From: Fusobacteriaceae bacterium
GTDB taxonomy: Bacteria; Fusobacteriota; Fusobacteriia; Fusobacteriales; Fusobacteriaceae
NCBI GenBank assembly: GCA_031272775.1
Contig: JAISTB010000034.1
Coordinates: 36,012-100,011, forward strand
Length of the DNA stretch: 64,000 nucleotides
Reading direction: 5' to 3'
Numbering within the stretch: the first letter of the stretch is position 1; each line of letters starts with the position of its first letter. Shown here one piece after another: positions 8,175-16,795 of the stretch. A model generated the notes under the pieces. It was not told where the DNA came from and made no database searches. It was given only the letters and a program-made list of their open reading frames with translations. Made by a program: the position numbers and the translations under genes.

Positions 8175-9191
8175 ATGGAGAAGATCGTTACCTTCGGGGA
8201 AATCATGCTGCGTCTGACGCCGCCCGAATACAGCAAAATCAACCAGACCACGAGCTTCATGGCCAATTACGGCGGCGGAGAGGCCAATGTGGCCGTTTCC
8301 CTGTCCCATTTCGGGCACAGGACGTTTTTCCTTTCGAAGCTGCCCCCCAATATTCTGGGCGATTCGGCGATCCAGCATCTGCGCGGGCACGGGGTCAATA
8401 CGGACTATGTGATCCGCGGCTCCACAACCCTCGGGATCTATTTCCTCGAAACGGGCTTCGGCGGCAGACCGTCCAAGGTCATCTACAACCGCAAGCATTC
8501 GGCCATTACCCGGATCGAAGCCGAAGAGGTGAATTTTGAGGAGATTTTCCGGGACGCCACCTGGTTTCATGTGTCGGGAATCTCGTTGGCCCTCGGGGAA
8601 AAGGTCCGGAAAACGGTGCTTCTTTGCCTCAAGGCCTGCAAGGAATACGGCGTCATGGTCTCTTTCGACTTCAATTACCGCTCGAAGCTCTGGACCGTGG
8701 AGGAGGCCGCTCCCCAATACCGGAAAGTCATTCCTTACGCCGATATCGTCTTTGCCTCGGAATTTGACTGCGAGACCATATTGGGCGTCAAGGCCGACAG
8801 CGGGACGCTTCTTTCCCCCAACGAACGGCGCGGCAACCTCTTTCGGAAGACCATCAAAAAATACGGCCTGCGTTATATTTTCGGCACGGACCGGATCATC
8901 TACAGCGCCACGGAAAACAGCCTTTCGGCTTATTGCTTTTCCGAGACGACAGAAAAATATACCGATCCTATCCGCTTTAATATCTATGACCGGATCGGAG
9001 GCGGCGACGCCTTCGCGGCGGGCGTGATCCACGGCCTGCTGGAAAAGCCCGACGATCCGGCCTGGGCCCTCAATTTCGGCCTGGTCACATCCGTTTTGAA
9101 ACACACGATTTACGGGGATGTTTGTGTGCTGAACGTTGAGGATATCCTCGACTACATGAAAAATTCAGGCGCCAAAGGCGTTGAACGCTGA
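8175..9191 (+). CDS. PfkB-family sugar kinase, probable 2-keto-3-deoxygluconate kinase (copy 1)
   Basis: Ribokinase-fold kinase of 338 residues. The N-terminal sugar-binding GGGEANVAVSLS and the C-terminal GGGDAFAAGVIHG (about 275-287, catalytic Asp) are intact. The order after eda suggests phosphorylation of 2-keto-3-deoxygluconate to KDPG. It is clearly paralogous to the kinase at 9718, sharing GEIMLRL, YGGGEANVAVS, RPSKVIY and HTI-GD. The middle (about 210-240, SPNERRGNLFRKTIKKYG) differs, so the sugar specificity may differ. It starts 26 bases after eda. Confidence 0.85.
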   Translation: MEKIVTFGEIMLRLTPPEYSKINQTTSFMANYGGGEANVAVSLSHFGHRTFFLSKLPPNILGDSAIQHLRGHGVNTDYVIRGSTTLGIYFLETGFGGRPSKVIYNRKHSAITRIEAEEVNFEEIFRDATWFHVSGISLALGEKVRKTVLLCLKACKEYGVMVSFDFNYRSKLWTVEEAAPQYRKVIPYADIVFASEFDCETILGVKADSGTLLSPNERRGNLFRKTIKKYGLRYIFGTDRIIYSATENSLSAYCFSETTEKYTDPIRFNIYDRIGGGDAFAAGVIHGLLEKPDDPAWALNFGLVTSVLKHTIYGDVCVLNVEDILDYMKNSGAKGVER

Positions 9192-9221
9192 CAAAAATTC
9201 TATATCAACTGGAGGAAAACG

Positions 9222-9677
9222 ATGATTATCGGAAAGATCAAAGATCTCAAATTATACAAAGGCCTGAGTCCGAACATTGATAAGGCGATCGATTACGCCC
9301 TTTCGACGGATCTGGCGGCCCTCGCCGTGGGAAAACAGGACATTGACGGCAAAAATATTTATATCAACCGCCAGTCCTATACGGGAAAACCCGCGGCCGA
9401 TTGCGCCGCCGAAAACCACAACGACTATCTGGATCTGCAAATCGTCCTCAAGGGGACGGAAGGCTTCGGCTATGCCGATATCGGCAATCCGACGCTCAAA
9501 ACGCTCGATCCCTACAACAAGGAAAAAGACGTCACAAAATACACCTGCGTCGACGAGACGGTCTACACCATGACGGAAGGCTCCTTTGCCATCGTCTTCC
9601 CCGAAGACGTCCACCGGCCCCAGATCAAAATCAACGAGGGGACCATTGAAAAAGCCGTGATCAAGATCAGGATCTGA
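9222..9677 (+). CDS. YhcH/YjgK/YiaL (DUF386, NanQ/EbgC-like) family protein
   Basis: Small cupin-fold protein of 151 residues with family marks: AENHNDYLDLQIVLKGTEGFGYAD and a C-terminal FPEDVHRPQIKIN. His and Glu side chains of these segments bind a metal in YhcH/EbgC structures. Members act on sugars or sugar acids (anomer or epimer interconversion; NanQ is a sialic acid anomerase). Sitting between two KDG-kinase-like genes, it probably acts on the same sugar acid. GGAGG lies 7 bases upstream of the ATG. Confidence 0.85.
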   Translation: MIIGKIKDLKLYKGLSPNIDKAIDYALSTDLAALAVGKQDIDGKNIYINRQSYTGKPAADCAAENHNDYLDLQIVLKGTEGFGYADIGNPTLKTLDPYNKEKDVTKYTCVDETVYTMTEGSFAIVFPEDVHRPQIKINEGTIEKAVIKIRI

Positions 9678-9717
9678 CGAGAAAAATCCGAGAGGTAAAA
9701 GACAGGAGGTAATTGAA

Positions 9718-10743
9718 ATGGCAAAAATCATCACATTGGGCGAAATCATGCTGCGGCTTTCCTCACCGGGAAATTCCCGCCTCGTGCAATCCCAGACCTT
9801 TGACGTGGTCTATGGCGGCGGGGAGGCCAACGTGGCCGTATCCTGCGCCAATTACGGGCATGACGCTTATTTCGTGACAAAACTCCCGAAACATGAAGTC
9901 GGGGAAAGCGCTCTGACGACGCTCAGGCGCTACGGCATCCGGACGGATTATATCGCGAGGGGCGGCGAGCGCCTCGGGATTTATTTTCTCGAGTCGGGCT
10001 CTTCGGTCCGGCCTTCGAAAGTAATCTACGACAGAGCCCATTCGGCCATCGCCGAAGCGGACGAAAAGGATTTTGACTTCGACAAAATCATGGAAGGGGC
10101 GGCCTGGTTCCACTGGTCGGGGATCACCCCCGCCATCAGCGACAAGGCCTCGGAACTCACGAAGCTCGCCTGTATCGCCGCGAAAAAGCACGGCGTCACC
10201 GTATCGGTGGATCTCAATTTCCGGAAAAAGCTCTGGTCCAAAGAGAAAGCCCAGTCCGTTATGCGGCCGCTGATGGAATACGTCGACGTCTGCATCGGCA
10301 ATGAGGAGGACGCGGAACTCTGCCTCGGCTTCAAGCCCGACGCCGACATCACGAAGGGAAAGACCGGCGCCGAAGGCTATAAGGGCATTTTCAAACAAAT
10401 GGCCGATCAGTTCAAATTCAAATATGTAATTTCCACGCTGCGGGAATCGCTCTCGGCCTCCCACAACGGCTGGAAGGCGCTGATTTATAACGGCAGCGAA
10501 TTCTATGAATCCAAGCGCTACGATCTGCTGCCCATCGTGGATCGCGTCGGCGGCGGCGACGCCTTTTCCGGCGGGATCATCCACGGGCTTTTGACTTGGC
10601 CCGACAATCAGGGAAAAGCGCTGGAATTCGCGGTAGCGGCTTCGGCCCTGAAGCATACGATCCCCGGCGACTTCAATCTTGTGAGCCTTGAGGAAGTGGA
10701 AACGCTGGCGGGCGGCGACGCCTCGGGCAGAGTGCAGCGCTGA
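9718..10743 (+). CDS. kdgK: PfkB-family sugar kinase, probable 2-keto-3-deoxygluconate-type kinase (copy 2)
   Basis: 341-residue ribokinase-fold kinase, paralogue of the gene at 8175, with YGGGEANVAVSCANYG near the N-terminus and GGGDAFSGGIIHG (about 278-290). It has a longer insert (residues about 205-225) than copy 1. AGGAGG precedes the ATG. A clear terminator follows, ending the eda-kinase-yhcH-kinase operon. Two kinases for one aldolase suggest two stereoisomeric keto-deoxy acids, or that one copy serves another pathway. The symbol is a family-level assignment. Confidence 0.8.
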   Translation: MAKIITLGEIMLRLSSPGNSRLVQSQTFDVVYGGGEANVAVSCANYGHDAYFVTKLPKHEVGESALTTLRRYGIRTDYIARGGERLGIYFLESGSSVRPSKVIYDRAHSAIAEADEKDFDFDKIMEGAAWFHWSGITPAISDKASELTKLACIAAKKHGVTVSVDLNFRKKLWSKEKAQSVMRPLMEYVDVCIGNEEDAELCLGFKPDADITKGKTGAEGYKGIFKQMADQFKFKYVISTLRESLSASHNGWKALIYNGSEFYESKRYDLLPIVDRVGGGDAFSGGIIHGLLTWPDNQGKALEFAVAASALKHTIPGDFNLVSLEEVETLAGGDASGRVQR

Positions 10744-10796
10744 AAAATCAAAACCATCTTGCATGGAGGCGCAAAGGCGCAGAGGAAATGTTGATC

Positions 10797-10832
10797 AAAA
10801 AACCCCCGGACCGGAAATGTTCGGGGTTTTTC
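10797..10832 (+). terminator. Rho-independent terminator after the kinase operon
   Basis: AACCCCCGGAC and GTTCGGGGTT form a GC-rich stem around a 7-base loop, followed by a T-run. Confidence 0.85.
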
Positions 10833-10834
10833 TA

Positions 10835-10863
10835 TTGCGTTTTTTCGGCAAATATGATATAAC
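10835..10863 (+). promoter_or_regulatory. Promoter of the nadK-recN-era operon
   Basis: TTGCGT at 10835-10840, 17-base spacer, TATAAC at 10858-10863, beginning right after the preceding terminator. Confidence 0.6.
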
Positions 10864-10906
10864 TTTCTTAGAGAATTTCCAAGACAAAAGGGTGTTCAGG
10901 TGAAGC

Positions 10907-11710
10907 ATGAAAACGGTTGCGATATTCTATAACGAGCAAAAAGAGCTGGCGCGGAAGATTTACGACAGGAGTCTCGCCTATTTCCGGGAAAAGGGAATCC
11001 GGGTCGTGGGCTTGGATGAAATCGGCGGCTGTGATTTCTGCGTGACCATCGGCGGCGACGGGACGCTCCTCAGAAGTTTCCGGGCGATCAGCGAAAATGA
11101 GCGCCTGTTTGTGATCGCCATCAACGCCGGCAGTCTCGGATTTTTGACCGAGATCAAAGAAGAAGGTGTATTTTCAGCCTATGACGAATATCTTTCGGGA
11201 GATTTCCGCTGGGAAGAGCGTTACATCCTCGAGGTAACCCACGGAGACAACACCCGCTACGCCCTGAACGAGCTCCTGATTTCCAAAGACGGGGCCGCTG
11301 CCCGGGTCATCCGCCTGAAATTCACCTCGGACGGCCAGGATATGTGCGTCTACAAAGGAGACGGCGTTATCGTTTCCACGCCGACAGGCTCCACGGCCTA
11401 TTCCATGTCGGCGGGAGGCCCCATCGTCAAATCGAACGCCAAAGTCATGGTGATTACGCCCCTGGCGCCGCACAACCTCAATATCCGCCCCATCGTCATC
11501 GGCGGCGACGAGACGCTGGACATCCGCTTGATCGACGAAGACAGAAAAGCGACTATTTTGATAGACGGGCATGAGGGGGAGACCGTCACGCCCTTTTCCC
11601 GGGTAGGCGTCCGTTATTCCGGAAAAACCCTGAAATTGGTTATCCCCAAGGCGCGCAATTATTACAGCGTGCTCCGGGAAAAGCTCAAATGGGGGGACAA
11701 TTTATGCTGA
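10907..11710 (+). CDS. nadK: NAD kinase
   Basis: Phosphorylates NAD to NADP. The 267-residue product has the family's GGDGTLLRSF motif near residue 50, NELLISKDGAAARVI, the glycine-rich STPTGSTAYSMSAGGPIV and the late LAPHNLNIRPIVI segment. The ribosome site (AGGTGA) is only fair. The last codons overlap the recN start (ATGCTGA), implying translational coupling; nadK-recN adjacency is widely conserved. Confidence 0.95.
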   Translation: MKTVAIFYNEQKELARKIYDRSLAYFREKGIRVVGLDEIGGCDFCVTIGGDGTLLRSFRAISENERLFVIAINAGSLGFLTEIKEEGVFSAYDEYLSGDFRWEERYILEVTHGDNTRYALNELLISKDGAAARVIRLKFTSDGQDMCVYKGDGVIVSTPTGSTAYSMSAGGPIVKSNAKVMVITPLAPHNLNIRPIVIGGDETLDIRLIDEDRKATILIDGHEGETVTPFSRVGVRYSGKTLKLVIPKARNYYSVLREKLKWGDNLC

Positions 11711-13368
11711 AGGAGTTGAAGATCGAAAATCTGGCGATCATCAAGGACGTCGCCATGGCCTTTGAAGACGGGCTTGTGGTCCTGACCGGCGAAACCGGCG
11801 CGGGAAAATCCATTATCCTCAGCGGGATCAATCTGCTCATCGGAGAAAAAGCGTCTTTTGACATGATCCGGAGCGGCGAGGAAAATTTGATCGCCCAGGG
11901 CATATTCTCCCTGACCCCCGCCCAGCGGGAAGAAATCGAAAAACTGGGCATTCTGCTCTTTGATGAGGACGAGCTCATCATCCGCCGGATCTACGACAGC
12001 AGCGGCAAGGGCAAGGCCTTTATCAATGACGCCCGGGTGACCCTGAACGCTCTCAGGGAGGTCACGGTCAACCTGATCGATATTGTGGGCCAGCACGCCC
12101 ATCAGATGCTGCTCAACAAAAATAACCACATCCGGCTGCTGGACCAGTTCCTCGGAGAAGAGGGGAAAAGGCAAAAAGAAGCCGTGGCGGTCCTGCATGG
12201 GCGGTATACCGACGTCCTTCGGGCCATCGGGGAGACGGAAGCGCTGCGGACGGCGTACAAAGACAAGATGGAATTATACCTGTTCCAGGCGGATGAGATC
12301 GACAGGATCAATCCGCTTTCTGATGAGGACACACAGCTGGAGGAAGAATACAAGCGTCTCTTTCACGCCGAAATGATCCGGGAAAAACTGGAAACCGGGC
12401 ATATGACGCTGTCCGAGGGGGAAAGAAGCGTCCTCGGGCAGTTGCGCGCCGTCGTGCGCAGTCTCGAGAGCATCGTTTCCTGGGGCGGCGCCTACGGGGA
12501 ACTCCATGAGCGCCTCGAAAGGGCCTGGTATGAGGTCGAGGACTGCGACGATATCCTGAAGACACTGGGAAGCGGCCTTGAAACCGATGACAGGGCCCTG
12601 GCCCGGATGGCCGAGCGCCTGGACGCGCTGGCGGGTCTGCGGCGCAAATACGGAGCGAGCATGGACGAGGTCCTTCAATATCGGGCGGAGATCGCGCAAA
12701 AAATAGCCGATTACGACGAAAGCGCCTACCGGATCGACCATTTGCTCAAGGAAAAGCAAGAGATCCTGAATCTCTACACCGCCGAATCGGCGAAGCTTTC
12801 GGCGTTGAGACGGCAGAAGGGCGCGGAGATCAAAAACCTGCTGGAAGCGGAATTAAAGGATCTCAATATGGGCGGAGCGAGCTTTGAGGCAAGGACCACG
12901 GAAAGCGAGCGGATGGGCCCGGGCGGAACCGACGACGTGGAATTTTTCATCTCCACGAATCCCGGCGAGGAAATGAAACCCCTGTGGCGCATCGCTTCAG
13001 GCGGGGAAGTCAGCCGGATCATGCTCGCGCTCAAAGTGATCTTTTCAAAGGTTGACAATATCCCGATACTGATCTTTGACGAGATCGATACGGGCGTCGG
13101 CGGCGAGACGATTCGCAAAATCGCCGCCAAGCTGAAAGCCATCGGAAGCCACACGCAGGTGATCTCCATCACCCATTCGCCCGTGATCGCGGCCATGGCC
13201 ACGGAACAACTGCTGATCCAAAAAGAGACGGAGGGACAGAAGACACAGACGACGGTAAAGACCATAGACGGCGAGGAAAGGGTCCGGGAGATCGCGAGGA
13301 TGCTCGCGGGGGAAGCCGTCACCGAAAGCGTCGTCGCCCACGCCAGAGAGCTCCTTTCGGGGGCGTGA
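11704..13368 (+). CDS. recN: DNA repair protein RecN
   Basis: SMC-like ATPase acting at double-strand breaks. The N-terminal head has Walker A TGETGAGKSIIL (about 30-41). The middle is coiled-coil with the short hinge of RecN. The C-terminal head has signature RIASGGEVSRIMLALKVI and Walker B PILIFDEIDTGVGG. The 555-residue length matches the family. The ATG at 11704 is chosen because it overlaps the nadK stop and begins the conserved MLKELKIENLAII; an upstream in-frame ATG at 11689 lies inside nadK. Confidence 0.96.
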   Translation: MLKELKIENLAIIKDVAMAFEDGLVVLTGETGAGKSIILSGINLLIGEKASFDMIRSGEENLIAQGIFSLTPAQREEIEKLGILLFDEDELIIRRIYDSSGKGKAFINDARVTLNALREVTVNLIDIVGQHAHQMLLNKNNHIRLLDQFLGEEGKRQKEAVAVLHGRYTDVLRAIGETEALRTAYKDKMELYLFQADEIDRINPLSDEDTQLEEEYKRLFHAEMIREKLETGHMTLSEGERSVLGQLRAVVRSLESIVSWGGAYGELHERLERAWYEVEDCDDILKTLGSGLETDDRALARMAERLDALAGLRRKYGASMDEVLQYRAEIAQKIADYDESAYRIDHLLKEKQEILNLYTAESAKLSALRRQKGAEIKNLLEAELKDLNMGGASFEARTTESERMGPGGTDDVEFFISTNPGEEMKPLWRIASGGEVSRIMLALKVIFSKVDNIPILIFDEIDTGVGGETIRKIAAKLKAIGSHTQVISITHSPVIAAMATEQLLIQKETEGQKTQTTVKTIDGEERVREIARMLAGEAVTESVVAHARELLSGA

Positions 13369-13399
13369 GCGCAGGCCGGCGGGAACAAGGGGGAAGAGC

Positions 13400-14188
13400 A
13401 TGGACCATATCTGGGCGTTTCTGGAGTACGCGAGAAATATCGGGAATATCAATGACCAGACTTTCCGGATCTACGAAAAGGACATCAACGACTTGCGGCT
13501 CTGGTTGAAAGAAAAAGAGATCGACGTAGAAAAGGCGAAAACCGAAGATCTCAACGCTTATCTTCAGCATTTGCAAAATAAATACAAGACAAAAACAGTA
13601 TATCGTAAAACGAGTTCCATCAGGAGTTTTTACAAATACCTGCTTGAGCAAAATGTCATCCCGCAGATTCCCCTCGGCAATTTTCGCTTTGAGGCCGCGG
13701 CAACGATCGGCGGAAACGCGCTGAGCGCCGGGGAATACGAGACGCTGCTTGCGCAATTTCCGGATACGGAGGAAGGGCAAAGGGAAAAAATATTGACTGA
13801 ATTTATCTATGAATCGGGACTCAAGAATACGGAGGTTTTTTCTTTGCAAATGAGAGACCTGCGTCGCTACGAATACAGAAATTTCCTGCTTTTGAAGCGG
13901 GGTAAACTGATCAAAAGAGATATTTCTCCCATTCTGCGGGAAGAACTCATGCGCTTCGCGGCATGTTACCCCGAAGCCGACCTCTTTGACAAAAGGACCG
14001 CGAAGGTCTACAACCGACATTTGCTGGAATACGGCTACAAAGCGGGCTTTGCCGACAACATCACGTCAAACGTGATCCGAAACAGCAAACTCCGTCACGA
14101 CCGGAGCGGGGAAGAGGGAGACGGGGATTTTTTCCGAAAGCTCAAAGAATTTTATTTATCTACAAAAATAGGAGATGATCTCCGGTGA
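13400..14188 (+). CDS. Degenerate tyrosine-recombinase-like (XerC/XerD-like) protein
   Basis: 262 residues. The N-terminal half is a good SAM-like core-binding domain (FLEYARNIGNINDQTFRIYEKDINDL, TSSIRSFYKYLLEQNVIPQIP) and the spacing continues into a recombinase fold. The catalytic set appears lost. The first Arg (normally G-L-R-x-x-E) is Lys in YESGLKNTEVFSL. The HxxR box reads NVIRNS (His to Asn). No LGH box is present, and the only candidate Tyr is in KEFYLSTK. It is also about 30 residues short of Xer proteins. GGGGGAAG precedes the ATG, and its stop overlaps the GTG of era. It may be a DNA-binding or accessory protein, or a divergent enzyme. Confidence 0.7.
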   Translation: MDHIWAFLEYARNIGNINDQTFRIYEKDINDLRLWLKEKEIDVEKAKTEDLNAYLQHLQNKYKTKTVYRKTSSIRSFYKYLLEQNVIPQIPLGNFRFEAAATIGGNALSAGEYETLLAQFPDTEEGQREKILTEFIYESGLKNTEVFSLQMRDLRRYEYRNFLLLKRGKLIKRDISPILREELMRFAACYPEADLFDKRTAKVYNRHLLEYGYKAGFADNITSNVIRNSKLRHDRSGEEGDGDFFRKLKEFYLSTKIGDDLR

Positions 14189-15084
14189 AGGCCGGGTTTA
14201 TCGCCGTCGTCGGACGGCCCAACACAGGAAAATCCACGCTGATCAATAAGCTCGTCTCGGAAAAGGTCGCGATCGTTTCCGACAAATCGGGTACGACCCG
14301 GGAGAATATCCGAGGGATTCTGAACCGGGGCGGCAATCAGTATATCTTTATCGATACGCCGGGCATTCACAAGCCGAAAAATCTCCTGGGCGATTACATG
14401 ACCCAAAGCGCTGTGGGCGTCCTCTCGGAAGTGGACGTGATTTTATTCGTGCTGGACGGGACGGTCCCCGTGGGTACGGGCGACCAATTTGTCATGGAGC
14501 GCATCCTTGAGGCGAAGCGGGTTCCCCGGATCATCGTCTTGAATAAAACCGACAAGCTCACGGACGCGGCGCTCATCGAAAAAAAAGCGGAAATCGAAGA
14601 AAAATTGACTAATTTTGACGGCTATATTGAAATATCTGGCAAATACGGCTTTGGACTCGACCGGCTTTTGGCCGCCGTCGATCCTTTTTTAGAGGAAGGG
14701 GTCTGCTATTATCCCGACGACATGTATACGGATATGCCCACTTACCGAATCATCACGGAGATCATCCGGGAGAAAATTCTCCTGAAGACCAGGGACGAAA
14801 TCCCCCATTCCGTCGCGATTGAGCTGATTCATACGGAACAGCGGAAGAAGAGCGCCGACCTCTTTCAGGCCAACATCTACGTGGAAAGGGATTCCCAGAA
14901 GGGGATCCTGATCGGGAAAAACGGACGCATGCTCAAGGAAATCAGCACGGAGGCGAGACTCGAGATCGAAAAACTGCTCGATCATCCGGTCTACCTCGAA
15001 CTATGGGTCAAAGTCAAGGAAGATTGGCGCAAAAAAAAGCCCTTCCTGAAGGAAATGGGCTACGCGCCCGGGAAAGGAACGTGA
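14185..15084 (+). CDS. era: GTPase Era (16S rRNA maturation)
   Basis: Essential ribosome-assembly GTPase binding the 3' end of 16S rRNA. The 299-residue product has G1 GRPNTGKST (10-18), G3 DTPGIHKPKN, G4 NKTDKL, and a C-terminal KH domain with IGKNGRMLKEISTEARLEIEKLL. The start is GTG, overlapping the previous stop (GTGA), with AGGAG upstream. It sits in the nadK-recN-xer-like-era run. Confidence 0.96.
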   Translation: MKAGFIAVVGRPNTGKSTLINKLVSEKVAIVSDKSGTTRENIRGILNRGGNQYIFIDTPGIHKPKNLLGDYMTQSAVGVLSEVDVILFVLDGTVPVGTGDQFVMERILEAKRVPRIIVLNKTDKLTDAALIEKKAEIEEKLTNFDGYIEISGKYGFGLDRLLAAVDPFLEEGVCYYPDDMYTDMPTYRIITEIIREKILLKTRDEIPHSVAIELIHTEQRKKSADLFQANIYVERDSQKGILIGKNGRMLKEISTEARLEIEKLLDHPVYLELWVKVKEDWRKKKPFLKEMGYAPGKGT

Positions 15085-15093
15085 AGAAAAGCA

Positions 15094-16794
15094 ATGTTAA
15101 AACTGTTTATTCAATATTACAAGCCCCATAAAGCCATGTTTTTACTGGACCTCTTCGTGGCCATGGTCGCCTCAATGTGCGGCCTCGTCTATCCGCTGAT
15201 GACGCGGGAAATCATCAACAACGTGCTGCCCGCCAGGGATTACCGGCTGTTCATGATCTTTGCGGCGGCGCTCATGGGGATCTATCTGATCCGAATGTTC
15301 TGCAACTATTTTATGCAGTACTGGGGGCATCTCGTCGGCGTCGGCATGCAGGCCGACATGCGCCGGGACGTCTATGAGCACTTGCAGGAACTGCCGGTTC
15401 GTTATTTTGACAGCAATCAGACCGGAACCATCATGTCCCGGATCGTAAACGATTTGCAGGAAGTTTCGGAACTGGCCCACCACGGCCCCGAGGATCTTTT
15501 CATTTCCTTTGTGATGCTCGCCGGTTCCTTCGTGATTCTGCTCAGGATCAATGTGGCCCTGACCCTGATCCTGTTTATCGTGTTTCCGCTCATCGTCGCT
15601 TTCAGCATGCTGATGCAAAAACGGGAATTCGACGCCTTCCTCAAAACCCGGGAAAAAACCGGCGTCATCAACGCGAGATTGCAAAACAGCATATCGGGGA
15701 TCCGGGTCTCCAAGGCCTTTGTGATCGCCGAGGCCGAAAGGGAACGCTTTGAAGAGGACAACCGGGAATATATCGACGCCCGGGGCGAAGCTTACCGGGT
15801 TATGGCCCAATTCGGCGCCGGCATGAACTTTTTTATGGACGTGCTGGACTATGTGGTCCTGATGTCGGGCGGCTGGTTTGCCTGGAACGGGAAAATCACG
15901 ACCGGCGATCTCTTCGCCTATCTGCTCTATGTCAAGACCTTTACGATGCCCCTCAGACGGCTCGTCCAGTTCGTGGAGCAATACCAGAGCGGCATGACGG
16001 GCTTCAAACGCTTTTTCGAGCTGATTTCCGAAGACAGGGAAAAAGACCGGAAAAATGCGAAACCGGCGGCGATTTTCGAGGGGGAGATCGAATTCCGAGA
16101 CGTCTCCTTCCGGCATGAGCAGAAAGAAGTATTGAGTCACATCTCGTTCAAGATCGAAAAAGGAAGGATGCTGGCCCTTGTGGGTCCGTCGGGGGGCGGG
16201 AAGACCACCCTATGCAACCTGATTCCGCGCTTTTATGAAATTGAGTCGGGGGACATCCGTATTGACGGCGTCAGCATCTATGACATGACGCTTTCTTCAC
16301 TGAGGCGCAATATCGGCGTCGTGCAGCAGGACGTCTTTCTCTTTTCTGGGACGATCCGGGACAATATCGTCGTCGGGAAGACCGACGCCACGGAAGAGGA
16401 GATTCTTGAAGCGGCCAGAAAGGCCAATATCGAAGAATTTTTGGCCGAACTCCCCGAAGGGCTCGATACCTACGTGGGAGAACGGGGCGTGAAGCTTTCG
16501 GGCGGACAAAAACAAAGGATCGCCATCGCCCGGATTTTTCTTAAAAATCCGCCGATTTTGATCCTTGATGAGGCCACATCGGCCCTTGATAATATCACGG
16601 AGCAGCTGATCCAGAAATCCCTGGAGGAGCTCTGCAAAGGCCGCACGGCCATTGTGGTGGCCCACCGGCTCACGACGATACGGAACGCCGACGAGATCCT
16701 TGTGCTGACGGAGCAGGGCATCGAGGAGCGGGGAACCCATGAATCACTTCTTGCCGCCAAAGGGTATTATTACAAGCTCCACGGGGAACTGTAA
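15094..16794 (+). CDS. ABC exporter, MsbA/LmrA type (fused membrane and ATPase domains)
   Basis: 566-residue half-transporter working as a homodimer. Six membrane helices occupy roughly residues 10-310. The ATPase domain follows, with Walker A GPSGGGKTTL (near 365), signature LSGGQKQRIAIARI, Walker B ILILDEATSALD and the His switch VAHRLTT. It starts 10 bases after era. In a lipid A-producing cell it may be the MsbA flippase, but drug or peptide exporters look alike. It is convergent with the next gene with 1 base between stops and no terminator. Confidence 0.85.
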   Translation: MLKLFIQYYKPHKAMFLLDLFVAMVASMCGLVYPLMTREIINNVLPARDYRLFMIFAAALMGIYLIRMFCNYFMQYWGHLVGVGMQADMRRDVYEHLQELPVRYFDSNQTGTIMSRIVNDLQEVSELAHHGPEDLFISFVMLAGSFVILLRINVALTLILFIVFPLIVAFSMLMQKREFDAFLKTREKTGVINARLQNSISGIRVSKAFVIAEAERERFEEDNREYIDARGEAYRVMAQFGAGMNFFMDVLDYVVLMSGGWFAWNGKITTGDLFAYLLYVKTFTMPLRRLVQFVEQYQSGMTGFKRFFELISEDREKDRKNAKPAAIFEGEIEFRDVSFRHEQKEVLSHISFKIEKGRMLALVGPSGGGKTTLCNLIPRFYEIESGDIRIDGVSIYDMTLSSLRRNIGVVQQDVFLFSGTIRDNIVVGKTDATEEEILEAARKANIEEFLAELPEGLDTYVGERGVKLSGGQKQRIAIARIFLKNPPILILDEATSALDNITEQLIQKSLEELCKGRTAIVVAHRLTTIRNADEILVLTEQGIEERGTHESLLAAKGYYYKLHGEL

Positions 16795-16795
16795 C

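Noticed and set aside
13400..14188. Active XerC/XerD recombinase
   Set aside because: Catalytic Arg, HxxR and LGH elements are not visible.
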